The notes under the pieces: model-generated
Databases searched by the model: none
What the model saw: only the letters and a program-made list of their open reading frames with translations
Told to the model about the DNA's origin: nothing
Made by a program: the position numbers and the translations under genes
Part shown: piece by piece, positions 8,770 to 16,952 of the stretch
Position numbering within the stretch: the stretch's first letter is position 1
Layout: every line of letters starts with the position of its first letter
From: Caldilineaceae bacterium
Lineage (GTDB): Bacteria > Chloroflexota > Anaerolineae > Caldilineales > Caldilineaceae
Assembly: GCA_022842065.1 (NCBI GenBank)
Contig: JALHQH010000022.1
Span: 85,140 to 149,139, forward strand
DNA: 64,000 bases
Direction: 5' to 3'

Positions 8770-9633
8770 CTAGTATGTTTTCCAAACTGCGAGATCAACG
8801 CCAATCAACTGTTCTAGCTGTTCGGTATCTTCGGCATATATTTCTGTTAATTTAGCCCGCAGATGGATCGGCAGGACAGGAGCCTTTTGTAAATTTGATT
8901 GGGCAAATAGACTAAAACGACTGCGAATGGCTTGCGGTATATAAGTCCGCACATAACGGTATTGGCGTAAAAAATTAACGATTTTTTGGCGTGTTCGGCT
9001 CTTGGGCAGGCCGCCAGTATTGTGCTGCTGCCCGACATCTGGCACAAAAGTGCTGTTGACCCCCAAAAAGTTGTATAATTGTTGCATCACCACCAGTGCA
9101 TCTTTTTTTATCGCCTCAAAAAGGACGACTTGAATTTGTTCAGGCGGGAAGTGGGTATACCAGCGCGCAAGCGCTTTATAATATGTGCGGGCGCGTAACA
9201 AGGCGACATCTTCAGTAAAGGCCTGTTCTACACTTCTCGGCTCAACACCACCACGCACACGCATCAAGTAATCGGAATAAGCACGATCAACCGGATTGCG
9301 TAGGCTGAAAATGAGCTGGACATTCGGAAGCGTTTGGTGAAGTTTATGGACGGCAATTGGGCTGCTCATATAAACCGGTGATGCTTCACCGATTGCGGTG
9401 GCGGTCGTCGCATCAGCAAAAAGATTGGTATACTCTGCCAATGTACGGATCGGGAATCTTAACCGATCCGCTTGTTGATGGTTTTGATCGGTTTCATCAT
9501 ACGCAAAAAAATTTGTCTCTTTGATGGCAGACATATAAATTTGTGGATGTTGTTTGAAATATTCATAGAGTGAAGTTGTTGCCGATTTTTTAGCACCAGC
9601 CACAATAAAGGTTGGTAACGTCACCTGATTCAT
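8770..9633 (-). CDS. Sulfotransferase (GAKKSATTSL type)
   Basis: This enzyme transfers sulfate from PAPS to a hydroxyl or amine of an acceptor, here presumably a polysaccharide sugar. The 5'-phosphosulfate-binding loop AGAKKSATTSLYEYF is at residues 12-26. The 3'-phosphate-binding segment FSLRNPVDRAYSDYL, with the conserved Arg and Ser, lies around residue 110. Length (287 residues) is normal for bacterial Sulfotransfer_1 proteins. The start at 9633 was preferred to an in-frame start at 9690 because TATAAGG lies 9 bases before this ATG, and because homologous proteins begin just before the LPTFIVAGA strand. First (3'-most) of nine sulfotransferase genes in the locus. Acceptor unknown. Confidence 0.88.
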   Translation of the reverse strand: MNQVTLPTFIVAGAKKSATTSLYEYFKQHPQIYMSAIKETNFFAYDETDQNHQQADRLRFPIRTLAEYTNLFADATTATAIGEASPVYMSSPIAVHKLHQTLPNVQLIFSLRNPVDRAYSDYLMRVRGGVEPRSVEQAFTEDVALLRARTYYKALARWYTHFPPEQIQVVLFEAIKKDALVVMQQLYNFLGVNSTFVPDVGQQHNTGGLPKSRTRQKIVNFLRQYRYVRTYIPQAIRSRFSLFAQSNLQKAPVLPIHLRAKLTEIYAEDTEQLEQLIGVDLAVWKTY

Positions 9634-9788
9634 TAGTTGTACCTTATAACTATACTGATAAGCTGGGCGCCTTTCTTGCAATCCGGGCAATGATTATAGT
9701 AGTAAGTACGACAAAAGTACAACTCATTATATTACACAAGTCCAGATCTATCAGCTTGCTTTTGACTTACAGAATATGAATGCAGCCA

Positions 9789-9940
9789 TTATACTCAAAT
9801 CAGAATGAGAAGCGGCGTTTTGCCCAGCGTGCGTCGCACTGACCAATCATTGTTTTCATTCCGTTAGATTCCGTGGTCAGTGCGACGCACGCGATCCTAG
9901 TTGTTACCCAAACTCCGGTTTTCAACTTGACTTCAGTATA
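9789..9940. mobile_element. MITE-like element, copy 1
   Basis: A 152-bp non-coding element matched by a second copy of the same length at 49236-49387. The ends read TTATACTCAAATCAGAATGAGA and, inverted, TATACTGAAGTCAAGTTGA, so they form imperfect terminal inverted repeats starting with TATAC. Inside is a perfect 19-bp inverted repeat GCGTGCGTCGCACTGACCA (9827-9845 / 9874-9892). The terminal TA is compatible with IS630/Tc1-mariner-type target sites (inference). No transposase is in the window. It ends 6 bases from the stop of the SAF-domain gene and may serve as its transcript end. Confidence 0.65.
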
Positions 9941-9946
9941 GTGTGA

Positions 9947-11116
9947 CTAAGCTGACGAGCGCTGGCGTACAGTGTGCCAGGCATGTAAAGCAAGGCTCTC
10001 TGGTAACTCAACATCGTCAAAGGTCAAGATTTGCCCAGGTTCAACCGCACGGCGCAGGACCACATGGTGAGCTAAACCAATAGGCAGATGATTTGGCTCC
10101 TCAGCAATCCGCACAGCGACCCCGCGCAGGGCGAAGTTACGCATTTCATCATCAAGCTGTTCGCCGAGTTTTAATGGTCGTTTCGCCAACGCAGCGACGC
10201 TGATCCGGGGCGTTGCACTATTGTTTAAGAGCACACCGCCCCCTTGTAACACACGCCGGATCGTTTTGATAATCTCCAGATGGGGTAAGAAATAAGGCCG
10301 TAACAACGTATAATATGGCCCATCGCCAAGCTTGTAGTAGCGCAAAAAATCATGATGCGCCTGGTCATGGGTCGCGGTGATAAAGACGCCGGCCGGCAAC
10401 TTGGGGGCCGGCGGCTGGGCCGACAAGAGACAATCGCTGATCGGTCGACCATGTTCCTGCGCAATGGCCGCCAGCATTTGCGCACCAGCATTGACGCTTT
10501 CAGCCGCCAGATAGGATAAGCCTGGCTGAGCAATATCCGCGCCCAGCCCATTCGCAACGAACGACTGCTCTAGTTGGATTTTTGTGCCATCCGTCGCGCC
10601 GGTAACCTGGGTGAGGCTGATACCCTGCTTTTTTGACCAAAATTGCATCTCTGCCAAGGTCGGTTCATTGTTCAAAAACCCTTTGATATTGCCATAGACC
10701 AATGGCTGAAAGCCCATGGCGACAGCTTCTTCATGGAGAGCAGCCAAACAGCCGGGCTGATCACCTTCGGCTTCCGTGATCAACCCTTTATCGACAAAGT
10801 AAGAGCCGGTCGTGACATGAAATTCGGCATCCATCGTCACCACCGGCAAACCAGCAGCCATTACCACGGCCAGCATGTCAGTCGCATGGATGACATCCCC
10901 GCTACATTCAACGACCAAATCACTTTGGGCAATGAGTTCATGAATCGAGTTCGTCAGTAGCTGGGGTGCGGGGAATTCGGTACAAGTCGCCGGCTCACGG
11001 CGGGTTAAAATCTTTGAAAGCGATAGATCGGTTTGCTGCAGAAGCAGCAAAGACAAGCCGCGCGCAATAAAGCCGGAGCCGATGATACCAATCCGCGCCT
11101 TTTTACCTAAATCCAT
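9947..11116 (-). CDS. SAF-domain NAD(P)-dependent oxidoreductase
   Basis: A protein of the predicted homoserine-dehydrogenase-like family (COG4091 type). An N-terminal Rossmann fold carries ARIGIIGSGFIARGL (residues 7-21). A central dehydrogenase region contains GNIKGFLNNEP and GATDGTKIQLEQ. A C-terminal SAF domain reads HHVVLRRAVEPGQILTFDDVELPE. In surface-polysaccharide loci such proteins accompany C-methyltransferases, and here the zinc-finger methyltransferase lies directly upstream; the exact reaction is not known. ATG 11116 was chosen because GGAGG precedes it by 5 bases. An alternative ATG at 11128 overlaps the upstream stop as TGATG, so translation is probably coupled either way. Confidence 0.8.
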   Translation of the reverse strand: MDLGKKARIGIIGSGFIARGLSLLLLQQTDLSLSKILTRREPATCTEFPAPQLLTNSIHELIAQSDLVVECSGDVIHATDMLAVVMAAGLPVVTMDAEFHVTTGSYFVDKGLITEAEGDQPGCLAALHEEAVAMGFQPLVYGNIKGFLNNEPTLAEMQFWSKKQGISLTQVTGATDGTKIQLEQSFVANGLGADIAQPGLSYLAAESVNAGAQMLAAIAQEHGRPISDCLLSAQPPAPKLPAGVFITATHDQAHHDFLRYYKLGDGPYYTLLRPYFLPHLEIIKTIRRVLQGGGVLLNNSATPRISVAALAKRPLKLGEQLDDEMRNFALRGVAVRIAEEPNHLPIGLAHHVVLRRAVEPGQILTFDDVELPESLALHAWHTVRQRSSA

Positions 11117-11127
11117 TGCAGCCTCCA

Positions 11128-12417
11128 TCAAATATTATCGATGATCATGACCTCAGGATGAGGCAAAATAAATTGTGAGTGTTGATTACCAAAGCGCCGG
11201 ACCTTCTGCATAATTTCAGCCTTGTAATTCCAGACGGTGAGCAGATAGTAGTCCGGTGGATTAGCCAAAGCTGCGGCTTCACTGATCACCTGGAGTTGGG
11301 CCAATGGGATAAATTTGCCCTGCTTGGTCACGGTAGAGTCAACAATATAGGGAATGAGCGCGGCCGTAATGTTATAATAATTCAACAGGGTGGTCGATTT
11401 TGCAGAGGCCCCATAGGCATGAATGGTTTTGCCTTGGGCCAGTAACTCGTGTAAAAGCTTGGTCAAGGCATCACGATTACGCTCAACTTGGGTGATAAAA
11501 GCCTGGTAAAATTCTGGTCGATGCAGATCTTTTTCCAAAGCAAGGTACTCGTATAAGCGTGGGGTGCCAACCGCCATTGCGGCAAATTTGATGATATAGA
11601 CCATGGTCCCACCATGGATATCGCTGTGATAAACATCGATTAGTTTCATGTCATACTTTTCGACGATAGCCGCGATACTGCGCAGCGAGTGATAATACAT
11701 ATGCTCATGATAAATCTGATCAAATTCGCCGTGGTAGACTGTATCCAGAAAATAGGCATTTTCAATCACCAAGGTACCATTGGGCGCTAGCAATTCAACC
11801 ACCCCATCGAGCATCAGCCACGGCTTTTCATTATGGGCGAAGCAGTGACGCGCAACGATGAGATCTTTGTAGCCCTCTTGCTGCAGGATGGCCTGGGCAG
11901 TTTCTCGATTAAAAAAAGCATTGATCGTGCGGATGCCAGCTTGATTGGCCATTTCGGCAATATTGACCGCCGGATCGATCCCAAGTGAGGCAGCAACATA
12001 AGGGCGCACAAAGGCCAAGAAACGCCCAATATTGCTGCCGATTTCGGCCAAATGGGTTTCACTGCTCAGATAACCATGTTGTAATAAAAAGTCAACAATC
12101 TTGCCGTAATGCGCAGTCAGTAAAGCACTCTGCGGTGTAATATAAAGATAGTTGGCATAGAGCTCATGGTCATCGGCACAGTAGCTTAACTGTGCGGTGG
12201 CACAGGAGCGACAGACATGAAGCGCCAGTGGGTAGCGTTTCACATCTGCAGTGGGCAGATCCAGCAGCGCGTTGGCAAAAGGGTGATTGCCTAGATCCAA
12301 GAGGCAGAAGGTCTCTCCGTTACAAATCCGGCAGGCAAAATTCCAGCCTTCGTGGCGTGTTGATTCGGCAAGTGGCATTACCTGCGACAAAGGCAATGCA
12401 GACATAGGTGATAACAT
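11128..12417 (-). CDS. Zinc-finger sugar C-methyltransferase, paralogue A
   Basis: A 429-residue protein of the TylC3-like C-methyltransferase family: N-terminal zinc-binding cysteines (CRICNGETF at residue 26 onward and CRSCATAQL about 40 residues later; Methyltransf_13), central SAM-binding domain with LAEIGSNIGRFLAF, then ENAYFLDTVYHGEFDQIYHEHMYYHS, and the C-terminal domain with HAYGASAKSTTLLNYY and TVWNYKAEI (Methyltransf_14). The family adds methyl groups to C-3 of nucleotide-linked keto-deoxysugars. A close relative is encoded at 39945. Start 12417 is supported by GGAG 6 bases before the ATG; a longer frame begins at 12444. Coupled to the SAF-domain oxidoreductase downstream. Confidence 0.85.
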   Translation of the reverse strand: MLSPMSALPLSQVMPLAESTRHEGWNFACRICNGETFCLLDLGNHPFANALLDLPTADVKRYPLALHVCRSCATAQLSYCADDHELYANYLYITPQSALLTAHYGKIVDFLLQHGYLSSETHLAEIGSNIGRFLAFVRPYVAASLGIDPAVNIAEMANQAGIRTINAFFNRETAQAILQQEGYKDLIVARHCFAHNEKPWLMLDGVVELLAPNGTLVIENAYFLDTVYHGEFDQIYHEHMYYHSLRSIAAIVEKYDMKLIDVYHSDIHGGTMVYIIKFAAMAVGTPRLYEYLALEKDLHRPEFYQAFITQVERNRDALTKLLHELLAQGKTIHAYGASAKSTTLLNYYNITAALIPYIVDSTVTKQGKFIPLAQLQVISEAAALANPPDYYLLTVWNYKAEIMQKVRRFGNQHSQFILPHPEVMIIDNI

Positions 12418-12474
12418 GATCGGCTCCTTTACACAACAAAACACCGACTGCTTGCAATGACATATAGAGTGAGC

Positions 12475-12525
12475 TTAGCTAAACCTAGGGGCACAGCAAG
12501 GGCTGCACGCACCAGGTTTAGCTAA
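12475..12525 (-). terminator. Hairpin after GT61 gene
   Basis: TTAGCTAAACCT (12475-12486) pairs perfectly with AGGTTTAGCTAA (12514-12525). The 27-base loop contains a further short CAGC/GCTG stem. It lies 40 bases beyond the stop codon of the GT61 gene and before the next gene. Confidence 0.5.
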
Positions 12526-12564
12526 AGTTTGATAACACGCTGTAGTAGATTCAGCAGCGTAAGG

Positions 12565-13722
12565 TTAACAGTAACCGGATTGCGCGAACCACTGAATCAC
12601 ACGCTGGTGATCCAAGTTGAAAATGCGGTTAAGTTTACCATTTGTCTGCTTTCGATGAATCGTCTTGGCGAGCAACAAGTCATAGAGCCAACGCAGTCGA
12701 TCCGTGCTGGTACAGGCCTGTAAATAAGTCACCTTTGCATCAAAGCATTTGTTGATCAAAAAATAGTTAGGTGCAAGATAATGATGGGTCAGGGCAATGA
12801 CGTTTTTAGGTTCCAGCGAAAAAGCGATGTTGAGTAGACCACTGCCATTTAGACCAATGATCGTCTTATGTTCATTATATATACGCACCTGCTCTTCAAA
12901 GGAAAGCATTTGCGGGTGGATCACACGGACGCCGCGCGCCGACAAGAATGTTTCGATGGGTTCTTCGCCACGGAAACCCGATAGATCAGAGCTCAGCAGC
13001 CGTCTTGAAACATAAAGTGGTTGATCGGTTGTGTTGAATTTTGTCCCGGCTATCGCTTCAGTCACTTTGCCACATAGTTCTTTATATTTGATAAAGATAT
13101 GGCTATGAATCTGAAAAGCTGGCTCGGGCACTACAACCTGCTTTAACTTGGTCGGTTGATCAAAAAAAATCATTTTATCCCGATCAATCTTTAAAGCATC
13201 TAAACAAGCGCGAATGTAGGGTCGATCGAGTGCTTTTGGGTCACGGAGATGCAGCAAGTAGTGTTGCGTTTCATCCACATTTTCAATTAAGGGCCACCAG
13301 CGGGAGAGAAATTCCAACAAAAAGTGCCCATAATGGGGTAGTAGATGCCCAAGATAAAGCAGCGGCTGCTCATAGATCGGTAAAGCATGGGCGTCTTCGG
13401 TAAATTGGCGACTATCTTGAGTTAAACAGGTATCCGTGATACCACGTTTGACACAAGATGCTTCAATTCTCTCCTTTTGGGCATCGTACAAACAACCGTT
13501 GAATAAGGTTTGCCGCAACGGCTGATAGATTGCATCGGCATAAGTATCTAAGTTAGGTGGAGTTTTAATTACGCAGTAGGGTCGTTTGACCTTAAAAACA
13601 CGATGAAGATTAGTATAATGGACAAAAGTAAAGTCATCTTGTCCGATGGGTACAACTGATACGTCTTTACTTATCGCAGCAGATGTTACAAGAGGGGCTG
13701 TTCTTTGCAATGTTCCTTGCAT
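12565..13722 (-). CDS. GT61-family glycosyltransferase
   Basis: A 385-residue DUF563/GT61 protein (PF04577). Diagnostic segments are LGHLLPHYGHFLLEFLSRWWP (family core containing H-x-GHF), PLYVSRRLLSSDLSGFRG (YVSRR, R residues), VRVIHPQMLSFEEQVRIYNEH and IIGLNGSGLLNIAF (the G-x-H/N-G-x-G-x-N site). Bacterial GT61 enzymes add sugars to polysaccharides; donor and acceptor are not readable. The ATG at 13722 with AGGAG about 8 bases upstream is preferred to a TTG start at 13743. It has its own promoter (13798-13826) and a downstream hairpin, so it is probably transcribed alone. Confidence 0.85.
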   Translation of the reverse strand: MQGTLQRTAPLVTSAAISKDVSVVPIGQDDFTFVHYTNLHRVFKVKRPYCVIKTPPNLDTYADAIYQPLRQTLFNGCLYDAQKERIEASCVKRGITDTCLTQDSRQFTEDAHALPIYEQPLLYLGHLLPHYGHFLLEFLSRWWPLIENVDETQHYLLHLRDPKALDRPYIRACLDALKIDRDKMIFFDQPTKLKQVVVPEPAFQIHSHIFIKYKELCGKVTEAIAGTKFNTTDQPLYVSRRLLSSDLSGFRGEEPIETFLSARGVRVIHPQMLSFEEQVRIYNEHKTIIGLNGSGLLNIAFSLEPKNVIALTHHYLAPNYFLINKCFDAKVTYLQACTSTDRLRWLYDLLLAKTIHRKQTNGKLNRIFNLDHQRVIQWFAQSGYC

Positions 13723-13797
13723 GGCGCGATGATCTCCTAGCAACCTTGAGAAGGACGGCGGCGTGTAATGAAAACAAAGTCATCACAATACAAACAG

Positions 13798-13826
13798 ATT
13801 ATTATTGAAAAAAAATGGGTTGTCAA
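13798..13826 (-). promoter_or_regulatory. Sigma-70-type promoter of GT61 gene
   Basis: On the minus strand TTGACA (13826-13821), a 17-base spacer and AATAAT (13803-13798) match the vegetative consensus at 11 of 12 positions. Transcription would start near 13791, leaving a leader of about 70 bases to the ATG at 13722. Confidence 0.6.
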
Positions 13827-13961
13827 GTCCTAAATTCCTTACGAATTTACAAAATGCAAGGAAAATAGACCTAATTGTAAGCTAAGAACCAAAAAACGCT
13901 TCAGCAGACGTGGATTCACAAGGGGTAGCGAGGAGAGATTAAGGAAAGTTGCGGAATTATC

Positions 13962-14001
13962 ATAGAAACAGGCGCGACCGATGGGTCGCGCCTGTTTCTA
14001 T
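13962..14001. terminator. 18-bp perfect hairpin
   Basis: ATAGAAACAGGCGCGACC (13962-13979) and its exact complement (13984-14001) flank a GATG loop. The compact GC-rich core with A/T-rich outer stem, about 90 bases after the stop of the sulfotransferase gene at 14091, is the best terminator-like structure in the locus. Confidence 0.65.
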
Positions 14002-14090
14002 TCGAGCAAGCTGCGCAAAGCAGTCGCCATATTTTAAGAGCAGATCACATTGATGTGCGGGACAAAACTGTATAAACAAAATCTCGTTGG

Positions 14091-15017
14091 TTAGGCAGCA
14101 ATCCGGTTCATGCGATATCTGCCCTGTACATTCTTAAACAAATCTTTTAGGCGACGCAGAGAAACTTGAAAATTTGAGTACGTTAAGGAAGGTACCTGCA
14201 GCGTACGCGGCGTTGGCTGTGCGGTAATACTATGCGCAGCCAAGAGGTCCTGAATTTGGCGCAGAGATTTTGACTTAATCAACCGTTTATTAACCGCTGT
14301 TTGTAAGGCGGGATCAGCAATCTCTTTTTTATAGATGGTACGATAAGTTTCCATGCGGCTTTTATCGAATGAGCGCGCAACAAACTCATTGGCATCTTTC
14401 TCGGCCATTAGATGCAGTCGTGCAGAGTAGTTACCACCCAGCGTATGATGCTCTTTGTGCCAATATTCTTCTTTGCCGGCAAAATAGGGAATCTCCACAT
14501 AGTCACAAATTTGTTTCAACAGGGCCGGGCTTTGAGCTAAGTCCGCATATTTGACGGCGCGCCATTCCTTGATCAAAGAAAAATAGAGCCGATGTGCGCT
14601 GGTCCACGTTTTTTCCCAAGATTCTTCTGGTTGACGTTTTTTAAGTGAATAGGCAAATTCGAGCGGCGTCTTCCAAATCAGCAAATGTTTTACGCCGATT
14701 CCCTGTTTTTGCAACAAGTTCTGTTGATGTTGTACCCAAAAAGGATTTTTGGTAGAGTCAATCACAAACTCAACTTCGGGGAAGAGCGTAAAAATGGTTT
14801 GATAGAGACGATCTTCACCGGCTTCCGCCACAGTAGACCATACCTTGCATTGCGGATCACCACAGGCACAGCGACGATGCATATGGTAGGGCCGATGGGG
14901 TCGGAATAACCAGGCCACTTCGCCACAAGAAAAACCCCTTGGATCATTGGCCAACATGAATTGTAAGAGAGTTGAGCCACTAAAGGGTGCTCCACCAATA
15001 AAAATTACTTGTTTCAT
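14091..15017 (-). CDS. Sulfotransferase with Cys-rich insert
   Basis: A 308-residue protein. The PAPS-binding loop IFIGGAPFSGSTLLQFML is at residues 5-22 and the second half includes VIDSTKNP and HLLIWKTPLEFAYSLKKR (3'-phosphate region). Between them is a cysteine-rich stretch RRCACGDPQCKVW near residue 50, seen in some bacterial sulfotransferase-like proteins and possibly metal-binding. The ATG at 15017 has AAGGTGG about 9 bases upstream and starts directly at the P-loop strand; the 40 extra residues of a longer frame (from 15137) overlap the preceding gene and look non-native. Acceptor unknown. Confidence 0.8.
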   Translation of the reverse strand: MKQVIFIGGAPFSGSTLLQFMLANDPRGFSCGEVAWLFRPHRPYHMHRRCACGDPQCKVWSTVAEAGEDRLYQTIFTLFPEVEFVIDSTKNPFWVQHQQNLLQKQGIGVKHLLIWKTPLEFAYSLKKRQPEESWEKTWTSAHRLYFSLIKEWRAVKYADLAQSPALLKQICDYVEIPYFAGKEEYWHKEHHTLGGNYSARLHLMAEKDANEFVARSFDKSRMETYRTIYKKEIADPALQTAVNKRLIKSKSLRQIQDLLAAHSITAQPTPRTLQVPSLTYSNFQVSLRRLKDLFKNVQGRYRMNRIAA

Positions 15018-15121
15018 AACAAATTCCACCTTATTATTCGCTACGCGGTTTGGGCGCTGAAGTTTTGGCAGTAGGGGCGTACAGTGCCAAGAAGCTCCAT
15101 GCACAAAGCAACCGAATATTG

Positions 15122-15937
15122 TTAACTCATATCCCACATACTTAAATCGATTCGTAGCAGATCTTGTAACTGCTGAACATCTTTTTTGAGAAGCGCTTTC
15201 AGATTATGCGCTGTTTCAGTTTTCATCGGTGGAATAGGCTGCGCATTGTAACTTTCGATAACTTTTTGGACAGATGCCGTCCGCGAACTAAGCCGGCGTA
15301 AAACACGCGTCACATACCATAACAGCTTAGAACGAGCGAACTTACTCATTGTCGTTGCTGCGTTAACTTTATTATGCAGATAAGATGGCACAAAAGTGTC
15401 GTCAACCTCTAGGAATTGGAAGACCTCCTTAATTACTTTTTGCGGCGCCGTCTCCACATCATCAAAGAGATAGAGATGGAGTTGCTCACGGGGAAATGAG
15501 CGCAAGTAGCGTTCAAGATGTTGATAGTATAGGCTGAAATCAATCAAGTCGGGATTGCTTTGTAGCATCTCCTCAAAGGTAACTTCTTGGGGAATCGGAA
15601 ATTTAGCCTTTACCAACCAAAAATGCGAGTAGGTCCGTTCCAGTGGGTTACGCAGCGAACAGATTAACTTTGCCGCGGGTAGATGCTGCTTAATGCGCGT
15701 GGTCGCCGCGACACTAGACAAATAGCCTGGCGAAACCTCGCCAACCACCGGTTCACCCTTCCACTTTGGGAACAGACTCTGATAATAATCGATCCCTTTT
15801 GCATAGTTCTCATCAATATCAAAAAACACCAGCTCTTTGGCCCACGGGATGTAGATATCCGGATGCTCATCCAGATTACGCGCCAGCCATGTACTGCCGG
15901 CGCGGGTGGCGCCAATACCGAGAAAGGTTGGTAACAT
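15122..15937 (-). CDS. Sulfotransferase (GATRAGSTWL type)
   Basis: A 271-residue protein that starts directly with the P-loop strand: LPTFLGIGATRAGSTWLARNL (2-22), then KELVFFD, GEVSPGYLSS and the 3'-phosphate-binding CSLRNPLERTYSHFWL. These are the standard PAPS-binding elements. The C-terminal PPMKTETAHNLKALLKKDVQQLQ resembles the end of sulfotransferases that modify N-acetylglucosamine-type or heparosan-like sugars, but acceptor choice cannot be deduced. GAGGTAAGT precedes the ATG. It lies 104 bases upstream of the next sulfotransferase gene and probably shares its transcript. Confidence 0.87.
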   Translation of the reverse strand: MLPTFLGIGATRAGSTWLARNLDEHPDIYIPWAKELVFFDIDENYAKGIDYYQSLFPKWKGEPVVGEVSPGYLSSVAATTRIKQHLPAAKLICSLRNPLERTYSHFWLVKAKFPIPQEVTFEEMLQSNPDLIDFSLYYQHLERYLRSFPREQLHLYLFDDVETAPQKVIKEVFQFLEVDDTFVPSYLHNKVNAATTMSKFARSKLLWYVTRVLRRLSSRTASVQKVIESYNAQPIPPMKTETAHNLKALLKKDVQQLQDLLRIDLSMWDMS

Positions 15938-15958
15938 ACTTACCTCATACTTAACTAG

Positions 15959-16039
15959 TTAACCAAGCCCTCACCTACTTACAAGAAGGCTGTCACTGTG
16001 CTATGGTCTTCTCAAAAAGCAGGTGAGGGCTTGGGTTAA
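15959..16039 (-). terminator. Inverted repeat after sulfotransferase-2 gene
   Basis: TTAACCAAGCCCTCACCT (15959-15976) is complementary to AGGTGAGGGCTTGGGTTAA (16021-16039) with one bulged G. The loop is 44 bases. The distal arm lies 5 bases past the stop of the gene ending at 16044. Confidence 0.45.
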
Positions 16040-16043
16040 TCCA

Positions 16044-16892
16044 TCATTTTTGTTTTAACGTTGGCAAAGGCCGACGCAATAAATGGGTTACGGCGTAATC
16101 ATAAACGGCTGTATTAGGCCGACATAATTCCTGAACTTTAGCTAGGACCTCAGCTGAAACCTGCTGTTCCTGCTTCTGCTTAGTGACGGGGCTACGATTT
16201 TTATTCGCGATTTGGAGTTGGACAGCAAAAAGGCCCTGGAATTGTGCGGCAAACGTCTCTAAATGTTCTAAAGCGCCAACTAAATGAAATTGTTGCAAGT
16301 TGGCAATTGCCTTGTCAATCGCCGGCGGCGTAGCAAAATCAGCAACATGATCCTGGGGCGGGGCCTGATCACCGGCAAATTGCATTACATAATCACAGCC
16401 ATAACCAAGCGCCGCTGGGGAGTCAACAAAATCTTCCAGATCGGCCTCAATACGAAAAAAATCACCTTTTTTATAACGGTTATAGAAATAAAGTGAAAAC
16501 CATTTCGCAACTGGTTCACGTAAGATTGTGACAAAGGCAAATTGTTCTTGATAGGCAGCATAAGCCGCATCGCTATAAGAGAAATGGCCAGAAAGATATT
16601 GATACTCACGACTGCCCAAGAAATAAAGTGATAACTCGCGCGCATAAGCCAACGGATCGCGGCCGGCAATCACAGCCGCCTGATGGGCCGCAAAGGGATC
16701 GAGATGAAAGAGCCGCCGATCAGTTGCCGGATCAAGCCCAATATAATGATTGCGGAGGGCATTATGGATCGATGTCCCACCACATTTGGGCACATGCATA
16801 AAAAAGATTTTGTGGTTTAACCGTCCATAGCGACGTTGATAAGCACGCCACTTTAAACGCGACACGAATTGCTTCAAGATAGGCTGTCTCAT
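16044..16892 (-). CDS. Sulfotransferase family 2-like protein
   Basis: A 282-residue protein. FFMHVPKCGGTSIHNALRNHY (about 30-50) is the Sulfotransfer_2 (PF03567) signature found in heparan-sulfate 2-O- and chondroitin/HNK-type sulfotransferases and their bacterial relatives. SGHFSYSDA and VTILREPVAKWFSLYFYNRY follow, the latter the usual Arg-Glu-Pro 3'-phosphate segment. This makes it clearly different from the GAxxSGTT-type enzymes around it. No strong Shine-Dalgarno is seen before ATG 16892. A hairpin follows the stop. It is downstream of the flippase gene. Confidence 0.82.
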   Translation of the reverse strand: MRQPILKQFVSRLKWRAYQRRYGRLNHKIFFMHVPKCGGTSIHNALRNHYIGLDPATDRRLFHLDPFAAHQAAVIAGRDPLAYARELSLYFLGSREYQYLSGHFSYSDAAYAAYQEQFAFVTILREPVAKWFSLYFYNRYKKGDFFRIEADLEDFVDSPAALGYGCDYVMQFAGDQAPPQDHVADFATPPAIDKAIANLQQFHLVGALEHLETFAAQFQGLFAVQLQIANKNRSPVTKQKQEQQVSAEVLAKVQELCRPNTAVYDYAVTHLLRRPLPTLKQK

Positions 16893-16952
16893 AAATTGGA
16901 TTGATTCATCGGTTCAACATCAATGGTTCTACGCATCCGTTAACGCGCTTAA

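Larger units (their letters stand above)
13723..14090. other. Intergenic region, promoter plus terminator
   Basis: This 368-base AT-rich gap contains the GT61 promoter and the perfect hairpin at 13962-14001. Nothing else is supported. It separates two transcription units of the polysaccharide locus. Confidence 0.6.
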
